From: Metalysinibacillus jejuensis
GTDB taxonomy: Bacteria > Bacillota > Bacilli > Bacillales_A > Planococcaceae
Reading direction: 5' to 3'
DNA: 64,000 nt
NCBI RefSeq assembly: GCF_003057615.1
Contig: NZ_QAFW01000001.1
Coordinates: forward strand, 124,001-188,000
Below the pieces are notes generated by a model that made no database searches, was not told where the DNA came from, and saw only the letters and a program-made list of their open reading frames with translations. Of the stretch, positions 46,619 through 55,256 are shown piece by piece. Within the stretch, counting starts at the first letter, position 1; each line of letters begins with the position of its first letter. Position numbers and translations under genes: made by a program.

Positions 46619-47284
46619 ATGGCGTTTTTCAAACTAGCAAAAACAATGCTCTTGGCTTGTGCTTTGCTGATAGGTTTTTCACCTATCGCTTTAGCAGATG
46701 AGGGACTTACTACCGTTAAAGAAACAATAGAAGGCTCTAAAAATAAAGGAGACTCATCTGATTTACCATCAAAAAAAGCGCCAGCACTTGATGATCAACA
46801 GCAAGTGGCTGGTGTTCCTAGTTATACTTTTTTTGACTTTGTGAAAATTATGTTAGCGTTAGGATTTGTCGTTGTTTTGCTTTACCTTGTATTAAAATTT
46901 TTAAACACGCGCAATTTAAAATACCAGCAAAACCAAATGGTACAAAATTTAGGTGGTGTATCTGTAGGCGCACAAAAGTCCGTACAGCTATTACAAATTG
47001 GTTCTAAAATTTATGTAATTGGCGTAGGGGAAGATGTGCAATTGTTGAAAGAGATTACAGATGAAATCGAAGTTGATACACTTTATAAGCTGTATGAAGA
47101 TAAACAAACGTTAGCAGCTGCACCTATTAAATTAAAAGAGTTGTTTAGTAAATTTAACAAGACTAAGGTAGAAGAAGAAGCAGAACAATTTAATGATTTA
47201 CTTCAAAAGCGCATTCATGAAATTGAAAAAGAGCGCAGTGAGGGGATTAATAATTGGAAGGAAAAGGAGAAGGGTGATTTATGA
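46619..47284 (+). CDS. fliO: Flagellar biosynthetic protein FliO (FliZ)
   Basis: 221 aa. It has an apparent signal peptide (residues 1-26, LLACALLIGFSPIALADE), an extracytoplasmic acidic stretch, then a membrane segment (~73-92, FVKIMLALGFVVVLLYLVLKF). The cytoplasmic domain reads NLGGVSVGAQKSVQLLQIGSKIYVIGV. It helps assemble the FliP ring. No strong ribosome site precedes the ATG, 4 bp after cheY, suggesting coupling. It overlaps fliP by 4 bp. Confidence 0.9.
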   Translation: MAFFKLAKTMLLACALLIGFSPIALADEGLTTVKETIEGSKNKGDSSDLPSKKAPALDDQQQVAGVPSYTFFDFVKIMLALGFVVVLLYLVLKFLNTRNLKYQQNQMVQNLGGVSVGAQKSVQLLQIGSKIYVIGVGEDVQLLKEITDEIEVDTLYKLYEDKQTLAAAPIKLKELFSKFNKTKVEEEAEQFNDLLQKRIHEIEKERSEGINNWKEKEKGDL

Positions 47285-47952
47285 CGTATATGCTAGCGGC
47301 ATTTAGCAATGGCATTGACCCAGCGAATGTCTCCACTTCTGTAAAATTATTATTACTTCTTACTGTGCTATCTTTAGCACCGAGTATTTTAATATTGATG
47401 ACATCTTTTGCGAGAATAGTCATTATTTTGAGCTTCGTCCGCACAGCTTTAGCGACGCAGCAAATGCCACCTAACCAAGTTATTATTGGTTTAGCGCTAT
47501 TTTTAACTTTTTTTATTATGGCGCCTACGTTTAATGAGGTAAATAAAGAAGCATTGCAACCATTATTTGCGGAAGAAATTCAACTAGAAGAGGCTTATGA
47601 CAAAGCGAGTATACCTTTTAAATCATTTATGACAGAGCATACAAGGCAAAAGGATTTAGAGTTATTTATGAGCTATAACGGTATTACAGAGCCGCCAGCT
47701 ACGATTGAAGAAATTCCGTTAACGATGTTAGTGCCAGCATTTGCGCTAAGTGAAATTAAAACCGCTTTCCAAATCGGTTTTATGATTTTTATACCTTTTT
47801 TAGTAATTGATATGATTGTAGCGAGTACATTAATGTCAATGGGTATGATGATGTTGCCACCGGTAATGATTTCTTTACCGTTTAAAATTTTACTATTTGT
47901 ATTAGTTGATGGTTGGTATTTAGTGATGAAGTCAATATTACAAAGTTTTTAG
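47281..47952 (+). CDS. fliP: Flagellar export gate protein FliP
   Basis: 223 aa, four membrane segments. Family motifs SFARIVIILSFVRTALATQQMPPNQ and FMIFIPFLVIDMIVASTLMSMGMMMLPP are intact. No signal peptide is obvious, as in other Firmicute FliP. It forms the export pore with FliQ and FliR. Start overlaps the fliO stop (ATGA). Confidence 0.97.
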   Translation: MTYMLAAFSNGIDPANVSTSVKLLLLLTVLSLAPSILILMTSFARIVIILSFVRTALATQQMPPNQVIIGLALFLTFFIMAPTFNEVNKEALQPLFAEEIQLEEAYDKASIPFKSFMTEHTRQKDLELFMSYNGITEPPATIEEIPLTMLVPAFALSEIKTAFQIGFMIFIPFLVIDMIVASTLMSMGMMMLPPVMISLPFKILLFVLVDGWYLVMKSILQSF

Positions 47953-47965
47953 GGGATGAAGTGTT

Positions 47966-48235
47966 ATGACTGGAGAAATGGTAATATCGGTTGCAGAACG
48001 TGCAATTACAGTCGTACTTATTACGAGTGGGCCGTTATTGATGATTGCATTAATTACAGGGTTAGCTGTAAGTATATTTCAGGCTACGACTTCAATTCAA
48101 GAGCAAACGTTAGCCTTCGTACCTAAAATTGTAGCGGTATTAGTAGGTATGGTGTTTTTTGGACCTTGGATGCTCTCACAAGTGACGGAGTACGCTAAAG
48201 ATATATTTGAAAACTTAGTGCGCTATATCGGGTGA
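47966..48235 (+). CDS. fliQ: Flagellar export gate protein FliQ
   Basis: 89 aa, two membrane helices (residues ~15-40 and 50-72). The motif GLAVSIFQATTSIQEQTLAFVPKI is the family signature. It joins FliP and FliR in the gate. It lies 4 bp before fliR. Confidence 0.96.
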   Translation: MTGEMVISVAERAITVVLITSGPLLMIALITGLAVSIFQATTSIQEQTLAFVPKIVAVLVGMVFFGPWMLSQVTEYAKDIFENLVRYIG

Positions 48236-48239
48236 GTAA

Positions 48240-49019
48240 ATGAATGAGTTGCTACCTAACTTCACTGTTCTTTTACTTATGATGGTTCGTGTTACCGCTT
48301 TTTTTGTTACCGTTCCATTTCTATCCTACCGTACAATACCTCAACAAGTAAGAATAGCATTAGCGGTCGTCTTGGCTTTTCTTATGTATTTTACGATGAC
48401 CGATGTTGCACCTTTTGTAGTAGATGGTACATATATTTTATTAATTCTTAAAGAAGCTGTAGTAGGCTTATTTATTGGCTTACTGGGCTTCATCATTATG
48501 TCGGCTATACAAATTGCAGGTAGCTTTATTGATTTCCAAATGGGTTTTGCGATTGCTAATATTATTGACCCTCAAACAGGGGCACAAAGTCCTTTAGTAG
48601 GGCAATTTTTTAATTCATTAGCTTTATTATTATTGCTAGCGGTCAATGGACACCATTTAATTATGGACGGTATTTTTTATAGTTATCAATTTTTACCTAT
48701 GGATCAGCTATGGCCTACCTTCGGGGACGAACGTTTAATAAGCTTTATCATTACGACATTTACCGCCGTATTTGCTATAGCGTTTCAAATGGCAGCGCCC
48801 GTTGTAGCCACATTATTTTTAGTGGACTTAGCGTTAGGGATTACTGCTAGAACTGTGCCGCAACTCAATATTTTCGTGGTAGGTTTCCCTATTAAAATTA
48901 CCGTGAGCTTTATTGTTCTCGTGATTATGATACCTGTAATGATGGAAGTTATATCAAAGTTAATTTCGATTATGATTGTAGCGATGCGTGATTTAATGAC
49001 TATTTTAGGTGGTGGCTAA
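48240..49019 (+). CDS. fliR: Flagellar export gate protein FliR
   Basis: 259 aa with about six membrane helices. Typical motifs: MMVRVTAFFVTVPFLSYRTIP, GLLGFIIMSAIQIAGSFID and LVDLALGITARTVPQLNIF. It completes the FliPQR pore. The flhB frame opens inside its last codons. Confidence 0.96.
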   Translation: MNELLPNFTVLLLMMVRVTAFFVTVPFLSYRTIPQQVRIALAVVLAFLMYFTMTDVAPFVVDGTYILLILKEAVVGLFIGLLGFIIMSAIQIAGSFIDFQMGFAIANIIDPQTGAQSPLVGQFFNSLALLLLLAVNGHHLIMDGIFYSYQFLPMDQLWPTFGDERLISFIITTFTAVFAIAFQMAAPVVATLFLVDLALGITARTVPQLNIFVVGFPIKITVSFIVLVIMIPVMMEVISKLISIMIVAMRDLMTILGGG

Positions 49020-50103
49020 TATTTTACTACGTTTAGATTTGCAATTCTTCGCCGGTGAAAAAACAGAAAAAGCAACCCCTAAAAAACGTCAAGATGCCCG
49101 TAAGAAAGGTCAAGTTGTAAAGAGTCAAGATATTACGAGTGCTATTGTAATGCTAGCTGTCTTTATTTTTTTAGTCGCCTTTGCCGGATCATTTGTGTCA
49201 AACATCCAATCTTTTTTTAAACAGACATTTATTAGTAATATGCATATTCAAGCTTTGACAATAGAAGAAACGATGCAACTATTTAAAAGTATGCTACTTG
49301 AGTTAGCGATTATTATATTACCGATTATGGGTGTAGCGATGGTTGCTGCACTACTAGGTAACTACATACAATTTGGGTTTTTATTTACGACGGAGTCAAT
49401 GAAGTTTGATTTGAAAAAAATGGACCCTATTAAAGGACTTAAGCGTATTTTTTCTGTAAAAGCGATTATTGAGTTACTGAAATCAGTACTGAAAATCGCG
49501 TTTATCGGCAGTGTAACGACTATCATTGTTTGGACGAACATTAAAGCTGTGCTTGCCTTATCTTTCAAAAGTCCAGAAGAGACACTCGTCACAGTAGCTA
49601 CTTTAGTAGGTACGATGGGTATCGCTGCTTCACTCGTATTATTATGCTTGTCAGTACTTGACTGGTCATACCAAAAGTATGATTATGAAAAGAATTTAAA
49701 GATGTCAAAGCAAGATATTAAAGACGAGTATAAAAATAGTGAAGGTGACCCATTAATTAAATCAAAAATAAAGCAAAGACAACGTGAAATGGCGATGCGC
49801 CGAATGATGTCAGAAATACCAACAGCTGACGTAGTTATCACTAACCCGACGCACTACGCACTCGTTTTAAAATACGATGAAGATAATATGGATGCGCCTA
49901 AAGTTGTAGCAAAAGGTACCGATTTCGTTGCACAAAAAATAAAGTTAATTGCTAAAGAGCATGATGTGGTAATGGTTGAAAATCGGCCTTTAGCTAGAGC
50001 TATGTATGATCAAGTGGAAATAGGCGACACTGTACCAGATGAGTTTTTTAAAGCAGTAGCAGAAATATTAGCTTATGTTTATCGTATTAAGCGCAAAATT
50101 TAG
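49012..50103 (+). CDS. flhB: Flagellar export switch protein FlhB
   Basis: About 363 aa. The start is uncertain: GTG 49009 or 49012 lie within the end of fliR with no good ribosome site. The conserved N-terminus is LRLDLQFFAGEKTEKATPKK. Four membrane segments follow, then the cytoplasmic domain with the autocleavage motif NPTH (ITNPTHYALVLKYDEDN), intact. It controls the switch from hook to filament export together with FliK. Confidence 0.95.
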   Translation: MANILLRLDLQFFAGEKTEKATPKKRQDARKKGQVVKSQDITSAIVMLAVFIFLVAFAGSFVSNIQSFFKQTFISNMHIQALTIEETMQLFKSMLLELAIIILPIMGVAMVAALLGNYIQFGFLFTTESMKFDLKKMDPIKGLKRIFSVKAIIELLKSVLKIAFIGSVTTIIVWTNIKAVLALSFKSPEETLVTVATLVGTMGIAASLVLLCLSVLDWSYQKYDYEKNLKMSKQDIKDEYKNSEGDPLIKSKIKQRQREMAMRRMMSEIPTADVVITNPTHYALVLKYDEDNMDAPKVVAKGTDFVAQKIKLIAKEHDVVMVENRPLARAMYDQVEIGDTVPDEFFKAVAEILAYVYRIKRKI

Positions 50104-50126
50104 AGGATTAAGCAGGAGGGGAAAAA

Positions 50127-52160
50127 ATGAAGGTTCGTGATATAGGGGTATTAGCTGCGGTTATTATGATTATAGCAATGCTCATTATTCCTCTACCTCC
50201 TTGGATGTTAAGTTTTCTTATTGTAATTAACATATCTTTAGGTTTGATGGTTTTATTAACAGCTATGAATATGAAAGAAGCGCTAGATTTTTCTATTTTT
50301 CCATCTGTAATTTTATTGTTAACCTTATTTCGCTTAGGGCTTAGTGTATCAACTACACGAGCTATTTTAGCGGATGGTGATGCCGGTCAAGTTGTCGATA
50401 CGTTTGGTGACTTCGTAGTAGGCGGTAATATTTTAGTTGGTCTAGTCGTATTCTTAATTTTAGTGTTAATTCAATTTATTGTAATCACTAAAGGTTCGGA
50501 ACGTGTAGCAGAGGTAGCAGCACGTTTTACATTAGATGCGATGCCAGGTAAGCAGATGAGTATTGATGCGGATTTAAATGCTGGTGTGATTTCAGAGCGC
50601 GAAGCACGCGAACGCCGCGAAAAAGTTTCAGGAGAAGCGGATTTTTACGGTGCGATGGATGGTGCCACAAAATTCGTAAAAGGTGATGCTATCGCCTCAA
50701 TGGTAATGGTTATTATCAACTTATTATTCGGTTTAATTATCGGTGTTGTGCAAATGGATTTGGAGTTTGCAGAAGCGGCTACAAAATTTTCTAAATTAAC
50801 TGTAGGTGATGGTATTGTAGCCCAAATTCCGGCCCTTTTAATTTCTACAGCGACAGGTATTGTTGTAACGCGTGCATCTTCTAAAGGTAGCCTTGGCGGC
50901 GATATTATGGATCAGTTATTCGCGCAAGCTAAATTGATGTATATCGCAGGGGGGACGATTATTTTACTAGGTGTTTTCACCCCAATTCCAATGCTAATTA
51001 CTATTCCTGTTGGCGGCTCATTAATTTTGGGTGCTTATATGATGAATCGTAAAAAGCCAGAAGATGAGGAAGAGCTGCTTGAAATTGAAGAAGAAGAAGC
51101 TACAGACGTTATGAAGAGTCCAGAGAATGTCGTTAACTTACTAACAGTAGATCCGATTGAATTTGAATTTGGTTATGGGCTTATCCCATTAGTGGACGCT
51201 TCTCAAGGTGGCGACTTACTTGACCGTGTAGTTATGATTCGTAGACAATTAGCGTTAGAGTTAGGCATTGTTATTCCAGTAGTGCGCATTCGAGATAATA
51301 TTCAATTACAGCCGAATGAGTATCGCATTAAAATAAAAGGTAATGAAATGGCTAAAGGCGAGTTATTACTCGATCACTATTTAGCGATGAGCCCTGGTGA
51401 TGACGATACAATTGAAGGTATTGATACCGTTGAGCCTTCCTTTGGTTTGCCAGCTAAGTGGATTACCGAACAAGAAAAAGAAAATGCCGAGATGTTTGGC
51501 TACACTGTAGTCGATCCACCGAGTGTTGTCTCTACACATTTAACAGAAGTCATACGTGCAAATGCACACGAATTATTAGGTCGACAAGAAACGAAACAAC
51601 TTGTAGATCATTTACATGAAACATATCCAATATTAGTGGACGAGCTTACGCCAACACCGCTATCTATTGGCGAAATACAAAAAGTGTTGCAGCGATTATT
51701 ACGCGAAAACGTGTCTGTACGTAACTTACCGATTATCTTTGAAACATTAGCAGACTATGCTAAATTAACGAGTGATACGGACGTATTAACAGAGTATGTG
51801 CGACAGGCATTGGCGAGACAAATTACGGCCCAATATGTTGGAGAACAAGAGGCATTAAAAGTTATTACGGTATCAGGCACAGTGGAGAAAAAATTAGCCG
51901 ATAGCATTCAGCAGACAGAGCATGGTAATTATTTAGCGATGGACCCTACAGACTCTCAAAATATATTAGAAGCTGTAGCTGCAGAAGTAGAGCGTGTATC
52001 CTTTATGGAACAAAACGCCATTATTATTTGTTCGCCAGCGATACGTATGTATATGCGACAATTAACAGAGCGATATTTCCCACAAGTACCTATTTTATCT
52101 TATAATGAATTAGATGCAGCGATTGAAATCCAAAGTGTTGGAGTGGTGAATGTAAATTGA
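50127..52160 (+). CDS. flhA: Flagellar export apparatus protein FlhA
   Basis: 677 aa. Eight membrane helices in the first ~320 residues, with the conserved FHIPEP-type loop (VAEVAARFTLDAMPGKQMSIDADLNAG), followed by a cytoplasmic domain that docks chaperone-substrate complexes (DPIEFEFGYGLIPLVD; NAHELLGRQETKQL). It is a core export component. Ribosome site AGGAGGGG. Confidence 0.97.
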   Translation: MKVRDIGVLAAVIMIIAMLIIPLPPWMLSFLIVINISLGLMVLLTAMNMKEALDFSIFPSVILLLTLFRLGLSVSTTRAILADGDAGQVVDTFGDFVVGGNILVGLVVFLILVLIQFIVITKGSERVAEVAARFTLDAMPGKQMSIDADLNAGVISEREARERREKVSGEADFYGAMDGATKFVKGDAIASMVMVIINLLFGLIIGVVQMDLEFAEAATKFSKLTVGDGIVAQIPALLISTATGIVVTRASSKGSLGGDIMDQLFAQAKLMYIAGGTIILLGVFTPIPMLITIPVGGSLILGAYMMNRKKPEDEEELLEIEEEEATDVMKSPENVVNLLTVDPIEFEFGYGLIPLVDASQGGDLLDRVVMIRRQLALELGIVIPVVRIRDNIQLQPNEYRIKIKGNEMAKGELLLDHYLAMSPGDDDTIEGIDTVEPSFGLPAKWITEQEKENAEMFGYTVVDPPSVVSTHLTEVIRANAHELLGRQETKQLVDHLHETYPILVDELTPTPLSIGEIQKVLQRLLRENVSVRNLPIIFETLADYAKLTSDTDVLTEYVRQALARQITAQYVGEQEALKVITVSGTVEKKLADSIQQTEHGNYLAMDPTDSQNILEAVAAEVERVSFMEQNAIIICSPAIRMYMRQLTERYFPQVPILSYNELDAAIEIQSVGVVNVN

Positions 52161-53278
52161 AGATGAAAAAATACATTGTATCTTCTATGCCAGAGGCGAT
52201 GAAAAAAATTCGCGAAGATTTGGGAGAAGACGCAGTAATTTTAAATACAAAAGTTATTACTAAACGCAAATTATTCGGTTTAGTTAAACAAAAAAGTTTT
52301 GAAGTAGTAGCAGGTATTGATGAGTTAACCCAACCAGCAATACACAAAGTAACACCTCCTGCAGCCGTTTCAGCCCCTGTGCAGGAACGCGTACAAGAGG
52401 ATATTTCACAACAATTACAACGAGAAATTGAAGATTTAAAGCGTTTAATGCAAACGGTTCAACAACAAACGAAGCAACCGGACATAACACCTGAAGCGTT
52501 ACAACCTTTTTTGAGCTATTTACACCGTCAAGAGCTAGGAGAAGAGCTCATCACAGCAATACGTGATGAGCTTTTTGTGCATCTTGAAAATGAAGGTAGT
52601 ATTACGGTTAAAGATTTTGAGGAAATCAGTGGCACTGTAATTAAAAAAGCGTTGCAACATTTGCCAATGGGTGGAATTTCCTTTACGAAAAAACAAGTGC
52701 ATGTTTTAGGACCTACAGGTGTAGGTAAAACAACGACCATTGCAAAGATGGCAGCAAGAGCAGTGTTACAGGAGAAAAAGAAGATTGGCTTCATTACGAC
52801 CGATACATATCGGATTGCGGCTATCGAACAATTAAAAACGTATGCAGGCTTATTACAAGCACCAGTCGAAATTGCCTATAATCTTGAAGATTATAACAAT
52901 GCGCTCACAAAATTGTCACATCTTGATGTAATATTCGTAGATACAGCAGGAAGAAATTATAAAGAGAGTAAATATGTTGAGGATTTACGAGCATTAATTG
53001 ATTTTAATGAAGATGCAGAGTCATTTTTAGTATTGACAACAACAGCAAAAGAAAGCGATATGGTAGCAGTAATTGATCAATTTATTGACATTCCTGTGGA
53101 AAAATTTATCTTTACAAAAGTAGATGAAACAAATTCTATTGGCACGATTATTAATTTAATGCTTAAATATAATAAAGGTCTTGCTTACTATACAGATGGG
53201 CAAGAAGTCCCTGAAGATATTGAAGAAGCAACGATAGATAATTTATTACATTTACTTTTTAAAGGTGAGCCATTATGA
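52157..53278 (+). CDS. flhF: Flagellar placement GTPase FlhF
   Basis: 373 aa from TTG 52157, 9 bp after GGAGTGGTG; ATG 52163 is an alternative. It is the third SRP-type GTPase in the window. A basic N-terminus (MPEAMKKIREDLGEDAVILNTKVI) and linker precede the NG domain with P-loop GPTGVGKTT (residues 185-193), TTDTYRIAAIEQLKTYA and FVDTAGRNYKES. It positions basal bodies with FlhG. It overlaps flhA and flhG by 4 bp each. Confidence 0.95.
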   Translation: MKMKKYIVSSMPEAMKKIREDLGEDAVILNTKVITKRKLFGLVKQKSFEVVAGIDELTQPAIHKVTPPAAVSAPVQERVQEDISQQLQREIEDLKRLMQTVQQQTKQPDITPEALQPFLSYLHRQELGEELITAIRDELFVHLENEGSITVKDFEEISGTVIKKALQHLPMGGISFTKKQVHVLGPTGVGKTTTIAKMAARAVLQEKKKIGFITTDTYRIAAIEQLKTYAGLLQAPVEIAYNLEDYNNALTKLSHLDVIFVDTAGRNYKESKYVEDLRALIDFNEDAESFLVLTTTAKESDMVAVIDQFIDIPVEKFIFTKVDETNSIGTIINLMLKYNKGLAYYTDGQEVPEDIEEATIDNLLHLLFKGEPL

Positions 53279-54147
53279 GAGATCAAGCTGAGTCACTTCG
53301 TATGAAGTTGTTGGAAGAGCAAGGTGGTTTAGGGAAGGCAATTGCCATCGTAAGTGGTAAGGGCGGGGTTGGTAAAAGTAATTTTTGTATGAACTTTGCG
53401 CTACAGCTTACTAAGCAAGATAAAAAAGTTGTGATTTTAGATATGGATATAGGTATGGGTAATATCCATATCTTGATAGGTGAAAGTGCGACTTATAATC
53501 TAGGTGATTATTTATCAGGTGAGCAACCGTTACAAAATGTAATTTTTGAAGCACCGTATGGTATGGATTATATTTCAGGTGGTTCTGGCATGACGTCGGT
53601 ATTGCAATGGGATGAAAGCATGTTTTCTCGTCTAATTGAAGCATTTGATGAATTGTTAAAAAACTATGACTATATTTTATTTGACATGGGCGCTGGTGCA
53701 ACAAATTGGTCTTTAGACTTATTAATGTCGATTGATGATGTTATAGTAATAACAACAGCAGAACCAACGGCTATTACTGATGCTTATTCCATGATGAAAT
53801 ATATCCATTTAAAAGATAGTAGTAAATCGTATTACCTAATTTGTAACCGTGCATTGTCTAAACAAGAAGGTGAAGAAACAACGGCTCGATTAAAATTAGC
53901 CATGACACGTTTTTTGGAAAAAGATATACAAATATTAGGTACGTTGCCTGAAGATTTAGCTGTAAGACAAGCCGTTCGTGAACAAGTACCCTTTGTTATT
54001 AGTCATCCGAATGCGCCTGTTACGAAGGCGTTGCGCTTGCTCGTTTTACGCTTTTTAGAACAACCTGTAGAAGAGCAGCAAATACGTCAACAGCCAACTA
54101 CTTTTTTAAGTAAATTACGCAGTATTTTTTCGAAAGGACGTGATTAG
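53275..54147 (+). CDS. flhG: Flagellar number regulator FlhG (YlxH, MinD-like ATPase)
   Basis: 290 aa. A short N-terminal activator helix (DQAESLRMKLLEEQ) precedes the deviant Walker A SGKGGVGKSN (from residue 27). LDMDIGMGNIHILIG and ILFDMGAGATNWSLDLL follow. It activates FlhF and controls flagellar pattern. Translation is coupled to flhF by the ATGA overlap. Confidence 0.95.
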   Translation: MRDQAESLRMKLLEEQGGLGKAIAIVSGKGGVGKSNFCMNFALQLTKQDKKVVILDMDIGMGNIHILIGESATYNLGDYLSGEQPLQNVIFEAPYGMDYISGGSGMTSVLQWDESMFSRLIEAFDELLKNYDYILFDMGAGATNWSLDLLMSIDDVIVITTAEPTAITDAYSMMKYIHLKDSSKSYYLICNRALSKQEGEETTARLKLAMTRFLEKDIQILGTLPEDLAVRQAVREQVPFVISHPNAPVTKALRLLVLRFLEQPVEEQQIRQQPTTFLSKLRSIFSKGRD

Positions 54148-54149
54148 CT

Positions 54150-55241
54150 TTGAGTTTCTCAAAGAAAAAAGTGCTAATTGTTGATGATTCAGCATTTATG
54201 AGGAAATTAATTAGTGATTTTTTTGCAGGACACCCGACAATCGAAGTAATCGGTACAGCTAGAAATGGTAAAGATGCTATAAAAAAAGTGCAACAGCTAA
54301 AACCAGACGTTGTGACCTTAGACGTAGAGATGCCTGAAATGAACGGGCTAGAAGCTTTGAAAGAAATCATGACTACAAATCCGATGCCCGTTGTGATGTT
54401 ATCGAGTAAAACAAGAGAAGGCACAGAGAGCACGTTGCTCGCAATGGAGTACGGAGCTTTTGATTTTGTAGCTAAACCTAGCGGTACGATTTCACTTGAT
54501 TTGCATAAAATAAAAGATCAATTAATAGAAACAGTTGAAGAGGCCTTAAAGGTGCCAAAAAGTAAATTTAACTCATCTGTTAAAGTTACGCGTAGCGTTC
54601 AGCCTGGCCAGGTTGTGGAAACACCAAAGCGCCCGCAAAATAAGAGGCCTACTTTTTCGGCAGCAAGTAAAAAAATCGTGTTAATCGGTACATCTACTGG
54701 TGGACCAAGAGCACTTCAACAAGTTATTACAAAGTTGCCCGCTGACATAAAAGCACCGGTATTAATTGTTCAGCATATGCCAGCAGGTTTTACTAAGTCA
54801 CTTGCAGAGCGTCTTAATCAATTAAGTAAAATAACAGTAAAAGAAGCTGAACATGGTGATATTTTACAAAATGGACATGCCTACGTAGCACCAGGAGGCT
54901 ATCATTTGCGTGTCAATAAAGTAGGCACCACTTATGCTATTGCTTTAGATAATAAAGCACCAGCACGTTCAGGGCATCGCCCAGCGGTAGATGTGATGTA
55001 TGAAGATGTTAGTCGATTTAAAGAGCTCGATAAAGTAGCGGTAATTATGACAGGTATGGGCTCTGACGGTTCAAAAGGTTTAATTGAACTTAAACAAACA
55101 GGTAACACGGTGGCGATAGCCGAATCAGCAGAAACTTGTATCGTATATGGTATGCCTAAAGCTGCCGTGGAGACGCAGCTTATAGATGAAGTAGTTTTTG
55201 TTGAAGATATTGCACAAACGATAATGAAATATTTGCCTTAA
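54150..55241 (+). CDS. cheB: Chemotaxis protein-glutamate methylesterase CheB
   Basis: 363 aa with a TTG start after AAAGGACGTGA. An N-terminal receiver domain (Asp58 in VVTLDVEMPEMNG) is joined by a basic linker to the methylesterase domain with catalytic Ser182 (GTSTGGPRAL), His209 (VQHMPAGFT) and Asp306 (MTGMGSDG). It removes methyl groups from receptors during adaptation. Confidence 0.97.
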   Translation: MSFSKKKVLIVDDSAFMRKLISDFFAGHPTIEVIGTARNGKDAIKKVQQLKPDVVTLDVEMPEMNGLEALKEIMTTNPMPVVMLSSKTREGTESTLLAMEYGAFDFVAKPSGTISLDLHKIKDQLIETVEEALKVPKSKFNSSVKVTRSVQPGQVVETPKRPQNKRPTFSAASKKIVLIGTSTGGPRALQQVITKLPADIKAPVLIVQHMPAGFTKSLAERLNQLSKITVKEAEHGDILQNGHAYVAPGGYHLRVNKVGTTYAIALDNKAPARSGHRPAVDVMYEDVSRFKELDKVAVIMTGMGSDGSKGLIELKQTGNTVAIAESAETCIVYGMPKAAVETQLIDEVVFVEDIAQTIMKYLP

Positions 55242-55256
55242 AAGGGGTGCTTAAAT

